Shown: piece by piece, positions 28,219 to 38,304 of the stretch
Layout: each line of letters opens with the position of its first letter
Position numbering within the stretch: position 1 is the stretch's first letter
Assembly (NCBI RefSeq): GCF_025642135.1
Contig: NZ_CP106793.1
Location: 4,158,001 to 4,222,000 of the forward strand
DNA from: Streptomyces cynarae
Lineage (GTDB): Bacteria; Actinomycetota; Actinomycetes; Streptomycetales; Streptomycetaceae
Direction: 5' to 3'
Length of the DNA: 64,000 bases
The notes under the pieces: generated by a model
Seen by the model: only the letters and a program-made list of their open reading frames with translations
The model's database searches: none
What the model was told of the DNA's origin: nothing
Position numbers and translations under genes: made by a program

Positions 28219-29475
28219 TCAGGCCGCGCCGACCTCCGCCGCTCCCGCCGTCTCCTTCTCCGTCCCCCGCGCCGGCTCCTCCCCCGGGAGGCGGCGCATC
28301 AGCGCGGCGTAGCCGACCCCGGCCGTCGTACCGACCACCGCGCACAGGCCCCACAGCCACTCCGCGCCCAGCCGGTCGATGACGAAGCCGGACAGCAGCG
28401 GCGCGACGAGCGAGGCCACCGACCAGGACAGGGTGTACATGCCCTGGTAGCGGCCGCGCCCGTGCACCGGGGAGAGGCGTACCACGAGGCCGGTCTGGGT
28501 GGGCGCGTTGACGATCTCCGCCAGCGTCCACACGCACACCGTCAGCGCGAAGACACCGACCGAGCCCGCGAAGGCGGTCAGCCCGAAGCCGTACCCCGCG
28601 AGCACGGAGGAGACCACCAGCAGCCGGCGCGGGTCGCGGTGCTCGATGAAGCGGGTGACCGGGATCTGCAGCGCGACGATCAGCACGCCGTTGACGGCGA
28701 TCGCCATGCCGTAGTCCGCGGGCGAGAACCCGGCCTCGCCCATGGCGACCGGCAGACCGACGGACCCCTGCTGGAAGACGAGCGCGACGAGGAAGGACAG
28801 CCCGACGACGCTCATGAAGCGGCCGTCCCGGACGACGGTCCCGAGGCCGACGTCGCCCGCGGCGTCCTTGGCGGTGGGAGCGGGCCGCGACTCGGGCAGC
28901 TTCGCGAAGACGACGACCGCGCAGACCAACGTCATCCCCGCCTCGATCAGGAACCCGGCGAGATAGCTGAACTCGGCGATGAAACCCGCCGCCATGGAGG
29001 ACACCGCGAAGCCCAGGTTGATCGCCCAGTAGTTGAGGGAGAAGGCGCGCACCCGGTCCTCGGGGCGCACGATGTCGGCCATCATCGCCTGCACGGCGGG
29101 CCGGGAGGCGTTGCTCGCCATGCCGACGAAGAAGGCGACGGCGGCGATGGAGACGGGGTCCCGCACGAACCCGAGCAGCGCCACGAACCCGGCGGTCGAC
29201 GTCTGCGCGATCAGCAGGGTGGGCCGCCGCCCCAGCCGGTCGGCCATCACGCCCCCGCCGAGCGAGGAGACGACACCGCCGAGCCCGTGCAGCGAGGCGA
29301 CGAGACCGGCGTACGAGGCGGAGTACCCGCGGTCCAGGGTCAGGTACAGCGCCATGAAGGTGGCGACGAAGGCGCCCAGCCGGTTGACGAGCGTGCTCGT
29401 CCACAGCCACCAGAACTCGCGGGGAAGCCCCGAGACGGTCTCGCGGGCGGCACGTCTGACGGCGGCGATCGACAT
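28219..29475 (-). CDS. MFS drug-efflux transporter
   Basis: A 418-aa 12-helix major facilitator. Loop 2-3 carries the signature GGGVMADRLGRRPTLL (GxxxDRxGRR). The sequence resembles MDR/YqgE-type exporters (SWSVASLVAPLLSGFVIDRLG near the C-terminus; helices 7-12 in residues ~215-400). A second GRGRYQGMY motif follows helix 8. ATG 29475 has GGGGGA upstream. It stands alone, divergent from phosphoglycerate mutase. Substrate unknown. Confidence 0.88.
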   Translation of the reverse strand: MSIAAVRRAARETVSGLPREFWWLWTSTLVNRLGAFVATFMALYLTLDRGYSASYAGLVASLHGLGGVVSSLGGGVMADRLGRRPTLLIAQTSTAGFVALLGFVRDPVSIAAVAFFVGMASNASRPAVQAMMADIVRPEDRVRAFSLNYWAINLGFAVSSMAAGFIAEFSYLAGFLIEAGMTLVCAVVVFAKLPESRPAPTAKDAAGDVGLGTVVRDGRFMSVVGLSFLVALVFQQGSVGLPVAMGEAGFSPADYGMAIAVNGVLIVALQIPVTRFIEHRDPRRLLVVSSVLAGYGFGLTAFAGSVGVFALTVCVWTLAEIVNAPTQTGLVVRLSPVHGRGRYQGMYTLSWSVASLVAPLLSGFVIDRLGAEWLWGLCAVVGTTAGVGYAALMRRLPGEEPARGTEKETAGAAEVGAA

Positions 29476-29671
29476 GAGGGTCCCCCACGGGCGTAGGCGC
29501 ATGTAAGCGGCTCGAACGGTGATCACAACTTACAAACGCGCGGCAGGGAGGGGCCACTCAATTAACAGATGCCGTCAACTGTCGTACGGCGCGGGAACCG
29601 TCCGCCGACCGACTGTCCGCCTGCCGAGCGGGCCGTACGAGGGGGTGAATGCGTGGATTACGCTCTGAGGC

Positions 29672-30433
29672 ATGGCCGACGCACCGTACAAGCTGATCCT
29701 CCTCCGCCACGGCGAGAGCGAGTGGAACGCGAAGAACCTGTTCACCGGCTGGGTGGACGTCAACCTGAACGAGAAGGGCGAGAAGGAGGCGGTCCGCGGC
29801 GGTGAGCTGCTCAAGGACGCCGGCCTGCTGCCCGACGTGGTCCACACGTCCCTCCAGAAGCGCGCGATCCGCACCGCGCAGCTGGCACTGGAGGCCGCCG
29901 ACCGCCACTGGATCCCGGTCCACCGCTCCTGGCGCCTGAACGAGCGCCACTACGGCGCCCTCCAGGGCAAGGACAAGGCCCAGACGCTTCAGGAGTTCGG
30001 CGAGGAGCAGTTCATGCTCTGGCGCCGCTCCTACGACGTGCCGCCGCCCCCGATCGAGGACGACTCGGAGTTCTCCCAGGCCGACGACGCGCGCTACGCG
30101 ACGATCCCGCCGGAGCTGCGCCCGAGGACGGAATGCCTCAAGGACGTCGTCTTCCGCATGCTCCCGTACTGGTACGACGGCATCGTCCCCGACCTCCTGG
30201 CCGGCCGCACGGTCCTGATCGCGGCCCACGGCAACAGCCTGCGCGCCCTGGTCAAGCACCTGGACGGCATCTCGGACGCCGACATCGCCGGCCTGAACAT
30301 CCCGACGGGCATCCCGCTCTCCTACGAACTGGACGCCGACTTCAAGCCGATCACTCCCGGCGGCACGTACCTCGACCCGGAAGCGGCCGCGGCGGCGATC
30401 GAGGCGGTCAAGAACCAGGGCAAGAAGAAGTAG
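29672..30433 (+). CDS. gpmA: 2,3-bisphosphoglycerate-dependent phosphoglycerate mutase
   Basis: A 253-aa cofactor-dependent mutase interconverting 3- and 2-phosphoglycerate. The catalytic LRHGESEWN (His13) and second His in [12 protein letters not shown] are present, with YGALQGKDK and the family-typical [11 protein letters not shown]. The C-terminal KNQGKKK tail is common in actinobacterial GpmA. Length and motifs are complete. A hairpin-T run follows. Confidence 0.96.
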   Translation: MADAPYKLILLRHGESEWNAKNLFTGWVDVNLNEKGEKEAVRGGELLKDAGLLPDVVHTSLQKRAIRTAQLALEAADRHWIPVHRSWRLNERHYGALQGKDKAQTLQEFGEEQFMLWRRSYDVPPPPIEDDSEFSQADDARYATIPPELRPRTECLKDVVFRMLPYWYDGIVPDLLAGRTVLIAAHGNSLRALVKHLDGISDADIAGLNIPTGIPLSYELDADFKPITPGGTYLDPEAAAAAIEAVKNQGKKK

Positions 30434-30445
30434 GGATTGCGATCA

Positions 30446-30486
30446 TGCCCCTGAGCTGCGCAGATGTCGCGGCTCAGGGGCATTTT
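30446..30486 (+). terminator. gpmA terminator
   Basis: Stem TGCCCCTGAGC / GCTCAGGGGCA followed by TTTT, 12 nt past the stop codon. Confidence 0.85.
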
Positions 30487-30576
30487 CACGGCCTGGGCCC
30501 TCTCTGGACCCTCATGCCCCCGGGTCCTGAAACGGGCGCGGGCCCCCCGGGGTACACCGCAGATCCTGGGCGTTGG

Positions 30577-31152
30577 TCAGGCGGCGGCCCGGGAGGCGGC
30601 GCGCAGCGGCGTGAGCGCGGTGCTCCAGGCGACGACCTGGTCCAGCAGAGCGTCCAGTGCGGCGGCGCTGTGGTCGGCCGGCTTGAGGGTGGTGTAGTTC
30701 TCGAACTCGGTCATCAGTGACAGCATGACCTGCCGGCCCACGCAGGCCATGTCCAGGGCGCCGCAGACCAGCCGTAGTTGTTCGGCCGCCCGGGCGCCGC
30801 CGACGACGCCGTAGGAGACGAACCCGACCGCCTTGTTGTTCCATTCCGCAAAGAGGTAGTCGAGGGCGTTCTTGAGCACCCCGGAGGTGGAGCTGTTGTA
30901 CTCGGGGGTGACCAGGACGAACCCGTCGAACGAGGCGATCCTGGCCGCCCACGCCTGCGTGTGCGCGTGCTGATAGTGGCCGTGCATGGCCCCGAGCGGC
31001 TCGTCCAGGTGGGGGAGCGGGTGGTCACGCAGGTCGATCAGCTCGAACTCGGCGTCGGTGCGGCGCGATGCGGTGTCATGGACCCACGTGGCGACCTGTT
31101 CGCCGTTGCGGCCCGGGCGGGTGCTGCCGAGGATGATGCCGATCCTGATCAC
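30577..31152 (-). CDS. NADPH-dependent FMN reductase
   Basis: A 191-aa flavodoxin-like reductase. The FMN phosphate loop is ILGSTRPGRNGEQVA, and FVLVTPEYNSSTSGVLKNAL is the diagnostic motif of the SsuE/YieF-type family, with GFVSYGVVGGARAAEQL following. GTG 31152 has AGGAGA upstream. It lies 63 bp downstream of the SnoaL-like gene on the same strand and the two diverge from an ECF41-type sigma factor, which typically controls such neighbours. It may provide reduced flavin or reduce quinones. Confidence 0.88.
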   Translation of the reverse strand: MIRIGIILGSTRPGRNGEQVATWVHDTASRRTDAEFELIDLRDHPLPHLDEPLGAMHGHYQHAHTQAWAARIASFDGFVLVTPEYNSSTSGVLKNALDYLFAEWNNKAVGFVSYGVVGGARAAEQLRLVCGALDMACVGRQVMLSLMTEFENYTTLKPADHSAAALDALLDQVVAWSTALTPLRAASRAAA

Positions 31153-31215
31153 GTCCGATTCTCCTGTTCTGTTTCTGGTGCAGCTGGTGCGACTTTTTGT
31201 GGCGCGGCGCATCTG

Positions 31216-31671
31216 TCAGCGGGCGTCCGCGTCGCGCGGGGGCACGGAGCCCGTCAGGGGGCTTTCGTCGAGGTACCGGATCTCGTAGACGCGTTCGGTG
31301 AACTTCCATCCGTCCGGGGTGCGTTGGTAGCGGTCGTGGTAGATGGCGTAGTTCACCCCGGACCGGCCGTCGCGGCCGCGCCCGACTTCCGACATGTACG
31401 CACGGCCGGACGCGGTGTCGCCGTCGAGCTGGATCAGGCCCGGATGGGTGTTCTGCACCAGGAAGTCCACGAACTCCGGTACCCGTCGGCCCCAGGCGCG
31501 GATCTGCTCCTGGCCGGTCATCTCGGCGGGGATGTCGGGCACCCGCCACACGCCGTCCGGTGTGAACAGCGACGCGACACGGTCGTAGTCGCGCATCATC
31601 ACCGCATCGGTGAACTCGCCGCGCAACGCCTCGATCTCGACCCGGTCCGCGATCACCTGAAAGTCGCTCAT
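31216..31671 (-). CDS. SnoaL/NTF2-like protein
   Basis: A 151-aa NTF2-fold protein (MSDFQVIADRVEIEALRGEF; YDRVASLFTPDGVWRVPD; NYAIYHDRYQRTPDGWKFTER). The cone fold forms a small-molecule pocket; members are cyclases, isomerases or binding proteins. ATG 31671 has GGAGG 5 nt upstream. It heads a two-gene unit with the FMN reductase and is the likely target of the divergent ECF sigma factor, which itself carries a C-terminal SnoaL-type domain. Confidence 0.85.
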   Translation of the reverse strand: MSDFQVIADRVEIEALRGEFTDAVMMRDYDRVASLFTPDGVWRVPDIPAEMTGQEQIRAWGRRVPEFVDFLVQNTHPGLIQLDGDTASGRAYMSEVGRGRDGRSGVNYAIYHDRYQRTPDGWKFTERVYEIRYLDESPLTGSVPPRDADAR

Positions 31672-31722
31672 CGTTTCCTCCCTGTCACAGCCACGGGGCT
31701 GCTGTGCCGGTGTCAGCAGTAC

Positions 31723-31747
31723 GACGGCGCAGCTCCCCCAGATGTCA
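31723..31747 (-). promoter_or_regulatory. Candidate ECF41-type promoter of the SnoaL-like gene
   Basis: On the minus strand TGACAT (31747-31742) and CGTC (31726-31723) are 15 nt apart, close to the ECF41 pattern TGTCACA-N~16-CGTC. The start codon is ~50 nt downstream. A TGTCACA also occurs on the plus strand at 31683. Confidence 0.35.
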
Positions 31748-31833
31748 GGCGGGACGCCGACCTCACATTCCGGTGCGCTGTCCCGTCGATCCGGTGAGTG
31801 CGCATCCGATCGGCGCAAGGCAAGGGGAGGACC

Positions 31834-32751
31834 GTGACCACCGGAGACGATCAGAGCCTGGGCGCGATCATGAGCGAGCGGCGTCAGCTGATCAATCTCG
31901 CCTACCGGCTGCTGGGCTCCCTGGCCGAGGCCGAGGACGCCGTCCAGGAGACCTACGCCCGCTGGTACGCCATGTCCCGCCGACAGCAGGACGCCATCGA
32001 GTCCCCCGGCGCCTGGCTGACGAAGGTCGCGAGCCGCATCTGCCTGGACCTGCTTCGCTCGGCACGGGCCCGGCGCGAGCGCTACGTGGGTGAATGGATC
32101 CCCGAGCCGCTGCCCGAACCCACCCAATGGACCACCGCGTCGGCAGGCGGCGCCACGGCCGACCCGGCCGACAGGGTGACGCTCGACGAGTCGGTCAACA
32201 TGGCCTTTCTCGTCGTGCTCGAATCGATGACCCCGGCCGAACGCGTCGCGTTCATCCTGCACGACGTCTTCCGCTACTCCTTCGCCGAAGTCGCCGAGAT
32301 CGTCGGCCGCACACCCGCCGCCTGCCGTCAGCTGGCCTCCTCCGCCCGCCGCCGCATCCGCGCCTCCCAGACGTCCGCGACCTCGGCGGCCCACCAGGCC
32401 GGCATCGTCAGGGACTTCAAAGAGGCTTGGCAGGCCAAGGACATCAGTGCCCTCATCGGCCTCCTCGACCCCGACGCCACAGTGGTCGCCGACGGCGGCG
32501 GCGTCACCAGAGCCTCACTCCGCCCCATCGAAGGCGGCGAGCGGATCGCGCGCTACCTGACCGACCTCTTCGCGAGGGCACCCGGCACGGTGACCATCGT
32601 GGAACGCACGGTCAACGGCCGGCCCGGCCTGGTCGCCCAGCAGGACGGCCGCACCGTGGCGGTATACGCGTTCGACATCGCCGGCGATCGGATCACCCAC
32701 ATCTGGGCGGTGCTCAACCCCGCAAAGCTCCGCCCCTGGACGACGGGCTGA
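31834..32751 (+). CDS. ECF41-type sigma factor with SnoaL-like C-terminal domain
   Basis: A 305-aa SigJ-like sigma factor. Region 2 is RRQLINLAYRLLGSLAEAEDAVQE; region 4 is LESMTPAERVAFILHDVFRYSFAEVAEIVGRTPAACRQLASSARR. The linker has the ECF41 motif W(I)PEP (EWIPEPLPEP) and the C-terminal extension has DGGG (VVADGGGV) and NPxKL (LNPAKL), the hallmarks of this group, whose extension replaces an anti-sigma factor. GTG 31834 follows GGGGAGG. Divergent from its likely target operon. Confidence 0.92.
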   Translation: MTTGDDQSLGAIMSERRQLINLAYRLLGSLAEAEDAVQETYARWYAMSRRQQDAIESPGAWLTKVASRICLDLLRSARARRERYVGEWIPEPLPEPTQWTTASAGGATADPADRVTLDESVNMAFLVVLESMTPAERVAFILHDVFRYSFAEVAEIVGRTPAACRQLASSARRRIRASQTSATSAAHQAGIVRDFKEAWQAKDISALIGLLDPDATVVADGGGVTRASLRPIEGGERIARYLTDLFARAPGTVTIVERTVNGRPGLVAQQDGRTVAVYAFDIAGDRITHIWAVLNPAKLRPWTTG

Positions 32752-32819
32752 CCCGGGTCGTCGAGCGCGACATGCTCGGCCGTGCTGGTCGCTTCCGCGT
32801 CCGTCGTAGTGTGCTGTGC

Positions 32820-33572
32820 GTGAACGGGACCCCGCACTTGCCGACGCAAGAAGACATGGAACTGATCGAGTTGGCCCGGCGCATTGTGGAGGCCAACGGC
32901 GACGGGGAGGTGCACACGGTTGGCGCCGCTGTCCGGGATGCCCGGGGACGCACGTTCGGTGGCATCAACCTCTACCACTTCACCGGCGGGCCCTGTGCGG
33001 AGCTCGTGGCGCTCGGGCATGCCCGTGCGGCGGGGGCGCGTGACCTCACGACGATCGTTGCGGTCGGCGACCGGGGCCGCGGTGTGCTCGCGCCGTGCGG
33101 TCGTGACCGACAAGTCCTCCTCGACCACCATCCAGGCATCCGCGTCCTGGTTCCGACGCCCGATGGAGTCCGCAGCATCTCCATCGCCGACCTCCTGCCG
33201 CACAGCTATGTGTGGGCGGAGCAGGCCGTGCCCTCCGAACCGGACTGTCCTGAGCCGGCCAGGCCGTCCCTGCACTTCCATCGGGACTATCTCGACGCCG
33301 TCCGCACGGGCCGGAAGACGACGACCGTACGCCGGGACCCGGTTGCCACGGGGCCGGTCGACATGGTCTTCGAGCTGGACGAGGAGGTGGTACTGAAGGG
33401 TGTCGTCACGCAGATCACGTCGAAGAAGGTCGGCGAACTGACCGAGCAGGACGCCATCGCCGACGGGTTCCGCGATCTCGCGGAACTCCACGACAGGCTG
33501 CGGTACCACTACCCCGACATCGGTTCCGCCGATGACATCGCCATCGTCCACTTCCGCTTGGCCGACGCCTGA
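32820..33572 (+). CDS. Cytidine deaminase-like domain fused to an ASCH domain
   Basis: A 250-aa fusion. Residues ~10-135 resemble tetrameric cytidine or blasticidin S deaminases: AAVRDARGRTFGGINLYH, then GPCAELVALGHA (zinc Cys plus catalytic Glu) and APCGRDRQVLLDHHP. The usual PCxxC is PCGRD, so the third zinc Cys is Asp. From ~155 an ASCH domain follows (LHFHRDYLDAVRTGRKTTTV), with the Lys and Thr of the GRKTxT motif used by the N4-acetylcytidine amidohydrolase YqfB, and GELTEQDAIADGF. GTG 32820 gives a full deaminase domain but has no clear ribosome site. It follows the sigma gene by 68 bp. Confidence 0.82.
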   Translation: MNGTPHLPTQEDMELIELARRIVEANGDGEVHTVGAAVRDARGRTFGGINLYHFTGGPCAELVALGHARAAGARDLTTIVAVGDRGRGVLAPCGRDRQVLLDHHPGIRVLVPTPDGVRSISIADLLPHSYVWAEQAVPSEPDCPEPARPSLHFHRDYLDAVRTGRKTTTVRRDPVATGPVDMVFELDEEVVLKGVVTQITSKKVGELTEQDAIADGFRDLAELHDRLRYHYPDIGSADDIAIVHFRLADA

Positions 33573-33710
33573 CCCGTGCGTGTGGGAACCCTTGGGTGAT
33601 CCCGCAGGGTGAGCCGATGGCTTTCGACTGGGCTCGCGATCGAGTCGGACCGTCTCTGGGCCGTCCGAGGTCGCTCGGCAGCGGACAGCCCTGTAGAGAG
33701 GTGGACCAGG

Positions 33711-34106
33711 TCAGGTCAGGGCCGGTACGAAGCCGCCGCGTGAGGTGCCCGAGCCCAGCAGGAAAGGCCAATCGAGCACCTCGGGCAGTCGGTCCATGGA
33801 CAGGACGACTGCTCCGCCGGCCCCTTCGACGTCGGCGCACCAGTCGGCCATGTCACCGGGGGCAGTGTCCCCCTCCGCTCCGCCGAGCACCGGGGCGGCA
33901 AGAGCAGGGACGACGAGTCCGTGCTCGCCCGGTCCATCCACGACACACAGCGTGAGCCTGGGGAGGATGTTCCAGCCTTCACAGAGGGGCACTGCCCCGT
34001 CCGGCACGGTCAGTGCCGGAAGGACATGGTGAACAGGCGCGTCGGCCAACAGGAGCACGGGCGTGGCACCACGGACGAACAGAGTTTTCTCAGGCTCCAG
34101 AAGCAC
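33711..34106 (-). CDS. Hypothetical protein
   Basis: About 131 aa, hydrophobic-acidic, with LLLADAPVHHVLPALTVPDG, GWNILPRLTLCVVDG and MDRLPEVLDWPFLLGSG. It looks like a real globular protein but I do not recognise the family. The start is uncertain: the frame is open to an ATG at 34232, but that ATG lies in the loop of the peptidase terminator, so a GTG at 34106 is preferred, with a weak ribosome site. Convergent with the deaminase fusion. Confidence 0.5.
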   Translation of the reverse strand: MLLEPEKTLFVRGATPVLLLADAPVHHVLPALTVPDGAVPLCEGWNILPRLTLCVVDGPGEHGLVVPALAAPVLGGAEGDTAPGDMADWCADVEGAGGAVVLSMDRLPEVLDWPFLLGSGTSRGGFVPALT

Positions 34107-34216
34107 GGGCCCACTATCGCAGGCGGGACCATCAGGCCCGCCCCCGGGCCGCCCGCCGACCGCGAGTTGATGCGGAGCTGACGGGACGCCCCCCTGAGGC
34201 ACGTCCCGCGGCAGCG

Positions 34217-34245
34217 GACGGCCCGAGTGCATGACTCGGGCCGTC
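34217..34245 (-). terminator. Terminator of the S53 peptidase gene
   Basis: A perfect 12-bp stem GACGGCCCGAGT / ACTCGGGCCGTC with loop GCATG, 42 bp past the peptidase stop. Confidence 0.85.
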
Positions 34246-34286
34246 CCGGGGACTCGGCGGCGAACCCCCCTAGCAGCACCGAGGCG

Positions 34287-35660
34287 TCAGCCGCGGCGGC
34301 TCGTCCGGGCGAGGGCCTGCACGAAGCGGAGGGCGTCCACCGTGCCCACGCCGGTGGCCATGTCGTAGCCGTTGACGGCCTTGTAGCCGGTGACGCCCTC
34401 ATAGCTGTTGTCCGTGCCGTCGTTGACGTCGACGATGCCGGAGTTCTTCTGCTTGAGGAGGCTGTACAGCGCCCCGTTGATGTTGCCCACCCGGTGGCCG
34501 GCCGCCTGGTCGGCGAGGGCGATGATGCCCGAGAAGAGCGGGCTGGCCTCGCTGGTGCCGCCGGAGACGTCCCAGCCGGTGGCGGTCGGGTCGAAGCTGG
34601 AGTAGACCCAGGCGCCGCCGTTGACCGCGGCCGCCATCGACACGTCCGGGGTGCCGCGGCGGGTGCCGACGACGTTCTTCACGCCGCTCTGGAAGGCCGG
34701 GCGGGGGAAGACGTGCGACTGGCCGCCGCCGCCCGCGCCGTAGTCGTTGTAGACGCTGTCCGGCTTGACGCGCTGCCCCTTGTCGTTCAGGTGGAGCTGG
34801 GTGCCGCCGATGGAGGTGACCAGCGGGTCCGAGGACGGCCAGGAGTTGACGGGCTTCTTGTAGTAGGTCTTGCCGTCCGCCATGAGGTCCGTGGCGCCGC
34901 CGTCGCCGGAGGAGGCGAGGACCGTCACGTGCTTGCGGTTCGCGTCCTGGAAGGCGTAGCGCAGGTTCTTGATGCTGGAGAAGTCGCCCTTGTCGAAGCC
35001 GGGGAACGTGTTCTCGGTGGCGCCGAAGCTCTGGCTGATGACGTCGCCGACCCCGTGGTCGATCAGGTACTTCTCGGCGTTCATCATCTCCGGGAGACCG
35101 GTGGTGCCTTCGGTCTCGGAGACCGCCGTCTCCACCAGGACGATCTTGGCGTCGGGCGCCACGGCGTGGGCCATCTCGACGTCCAGGGAGGTCTCGCCGG
35201 CCCAGCCGGTCATGTCGGAGTTCTTCGGGTCGAAGGGGGGCACCTTGCCCCACTTGACCACCTTGACCTTGGTGCTGGGCAGGCCGAACTGCTTGCTGTA
35301 GACGTCGAGGTCGTGCTGGACCGTCGGGGAGCCGAACGAGTCGACGATGACGATGGTGCGCCCCTTGCCCGTGACGCCCTTCTTGTACAGCGGGTTGAGG
35401 TTGTACGCGGTGCGGTACTGGAGCGGGTTGTAGCAGGCGATGTGCCACTTGGCCTGGCACTGCTCGCTGGTGAGCGGGCTGGCCACACCATGGATGAGCG
35501 TGTGCCCGACGACGGCCGGAACCGCCTTGGTGTGCGGTACGGCGGCGGGCGCGGCGGTGGTGACGCCGGCCAGCGGAGCGGTCGCCAGCGCGGCGACGGC
35601 GAGGGCGGCGGTGGCGGCCGTGGAAGCCGCGACACCCCGCCCGGTACGGGCTATGTGCAT
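34287..35660 (-). CDS. Secreted S53 (sedolisin-like) serine-carboxyl peptidase
   Basis: A 457-aa exported acid peptidase. A Sec signal (RTGRGVAASTAATAALAVAALA, ending near AAPAA) precedes a short linker and the catalytic domain: Glu and Asp of the triad in AGETSLDVEMAHAVAP, the oxyanion Asp in VLASSGDGGATD, and the catalytic Ser in VSGGTSEASPLFSG. The C-terminal calcium site (YDMATGVGTVDALRF) is typical. The long propeptide of sedolisins is absent or very short. ATG 35660 follows AGGGGG. Monocistronic. Confidence 0.92.
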   Translation of the reverse strand: MHIARTGRGVAASTAATAALAVAALATAPLAGVTTAAPAAVPHTKAVPAVVGHTLIHGVASPLTSEQCQAKWHIACYNPLQYRTAYNLNPLYKKGVTGKGRTIVIVDSFGSPTVQHDLDVYSKQFGLPSTKVKVVKWGKVPPFDPKNSDMTGWAGETSLDVEMAHAVAPDAKIVLVETAVSETEGTTGLPEMMNAEKYLIDHGVGDVISQSFGATENTFPGFDKGDFSSIKNLRYAFQDANRKHVTVLASSGDGGATDLMADGKTYYKKPVNSWPSSDPLVTSIGGTQLHLNDKGQRVKPDSVYNDYGAGGGGQSHVFPRPAFQSGVKNVVGTRRGTPDVSMAAAVNGGAWVYSSFDPTATGWDVSGGTSEASPLFSGIIALADQAAGHRVGNINGALYSLLKQKNSGIVDVNDGTDNSYEGVTGYKAVNGYDMATGVGTVDALRFVQALARTSRRG

Positions 35661-35846
35661 GAATCCCCCTGAGTGGTCCGGAGTCGCACGAAGTGGTCTC
35701 CGCACATCCCACCCACTGAGTCATGCACAGGACAAGATCGTTGAACTGTAGATGCCGAATCCTTTACCGGCTCGGGGGCAGTCCCGGCGTCGGAGTTGTC
35801 CACAGGCCGGTCCGGCGGTCCGTCCCGCCCCCTTACTCTCGTAGGC

Positions 35847-36665
35847 ATGTCAACCCGCGTCGCGTCCCGCCCCGTGGGTACGGTGACGCGCGGGACGACC
35901 AATCCGAATCGGCTGCGCCGGATGGATCGCTGGATCGCAGCGGTCCATGGGGCCGAGCTTCGTCGTACGGCGGAGCCCGTGGCCGTCGACCTCGGGTACG
36001 GGGCCGCGCCCTGGACCGCGGTCGAGTTGCTGCGACGGCTGCGTGCCGCCGCGCCCCGCACCCGGGTCGTGGGGGTGGAGATCGAGCCCGCCCGGGTCGA
36101 GGCCGCGCAGCCGTACGCCCGTGAGGGGCTGGTCTTCCGGCACGGCGGGTTCGAGGTGCCCGTGCCGGGGCGGCCCTCGCTCATCCGGGCGGCGAATGTC
36201 CTGCGGCAGTACGAGGAGGGCGAGGTCGTCGCCGTCTGGGAGCGGCTGTGCGCCCGGCTCGCCCCCGCCGACCCGGCGTCCGGCTCCCGCGGCGGGCTGC
36301 TCGTCGAGGGCACGTGCGACGAGATCGGCCGCCGTCACGTGTGGGTCGCCCTGGGCCCCGAGGGTCCACGCACCGTGACGTTCGCCACCCGGCTCGGTTC
36401 CCTCGACCGCCCGTCCGACCTGGCCGAGCGGCTGCCGAAGGCGCTCATCCACCGCAACGTCCCCGGCGAGCCCGTGCATGCCTTCCTGCGCGACTTCGAC
36501 CGCGCCTGGGCCGCCGCCGCACCCTACGCCGCGTACGGCGCGCGCCAGCGCTGGATACGCAGCGTCCGCCGGCTGACGGCGGACTGGCCGGTCACCGACG
36601 GCCCGGCGCGCTGGCGCCAGGGGGAAGTCACCGTGGCCTGGGGGGCCTTGGCGCCCCGCACATGA
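35847..36665 (+). CDS. Class I SAM-dependent methyltransferase-like protein
   Basis: A 272-aa Rossmann protein. The SAM loop is VAVDLGYGAAPWTAVELLRRL and the acidic strand end is VVGVEIEPARVEAA; VLRQYEEGEVVAVWERL corresponds to the post-SAM region. The C-terminal ~100 residues are Arg/Trp-rich. The methyl acceptor is unknown. ATG 35847 is preceded by GTAGG. It is divergent from the S53 peptidase and conserved near the NlpC/P60 gene in Streptomyces, from recall. Confidence 0.82.
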   Translation: MSTRVASRPVGTVTRGTTNPNRLRRMDRWIAAVHGAELRRTAEPVAVDLGYGAAPWTAVELLRRLRAAAPRTRVVGVEIEPARVEAAQPYAREGLVFRHGGFEVPVPGRPSLIRAANVLRQYEEGEVVAVWERLCARLAPADPASGSRGGLLVEGTCDEIGRRHVWVALGPEGPRTVTFATRLGSLDRPSDLAERLPKALIHRNVPGEPVHAFLRDFDRAWAAAAPYAAYGARQRWIRSVRRLTADWPVTDGPARWRQGEVTVAWGALAPRT

Positions 36666-36861
36666 CCCCTGCCCGACCTGCGAGGAACGATCTTCCTGAG
36701 TCCTTCGTCACACTCGCGGGAAGATCGCCGTACGCGGGCCCGTGACAGGGGAGGGAGATCGTCGTACGAGGTGCGGCAGGTGGGGGAGTTTTTTGCGCGG
36801 CCAGGTCCCGTCTCTGTGACTTTGCGCCCGAGCGTGGCACGATCCCCAGACGTCTCGTAGG

Positions 36862-36874
36862 TTACTGACGGTAA
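36862..36874. promoter_or_regulatory. Short inverted repeat upstream of the NlpC/P60 gene
   Basis: TTAC-TGACG-GTAA, 20 bp before the start codon, in the position of an operator or leader element. No further support. Confidence 0.3.
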
Positions 36875-36894
36875 ATCAGCTTTGGGGGAAAGGT

Positions 36895-38016
<1,122 letters not shown>

Positions 38017-38304
38017 ACCGGACGTCGACCGGAGACAGGGCCGTGTCGTGAGGTGACCCTCCCCACGTGACGCGGCCCACCCTCCCTCTGGGTGAAACCT
38101 GCGCGGGACGTGACTTTCGTCATCCTCGCCGGGATGGTTCCGTGTCCAACTGCGGTAGGGGATGCGGCATATGCCGATGGCCGGTTGCACCACCCCGCCC
38201 TGCCGAGCATTCCATTGCGGCCTCGGCTACCGCTATGGTCCCCGTCGGTGGGTCGAGTCCCTCGTCCCGTCGTGCCCTCGGGGGGAGGGAAGGAACCCAA
38301 GACG

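Noticed and set aside
34107..34232. Extended N-terminus of the hypothetical protein from ATG 34232
   Set aside because: The ATG lies in the loop of the peptidase terminator and the added residues are low-complexity Gly/Pro; a later start is more likely.
36666..36894. ydaO-type c-di-AMP riboswitch upstream of the NlpC/P60 gene
   Set aside because: Such riboswitches often precede these genes in actinobacteria, but the conserved core elements are not recognisable here.
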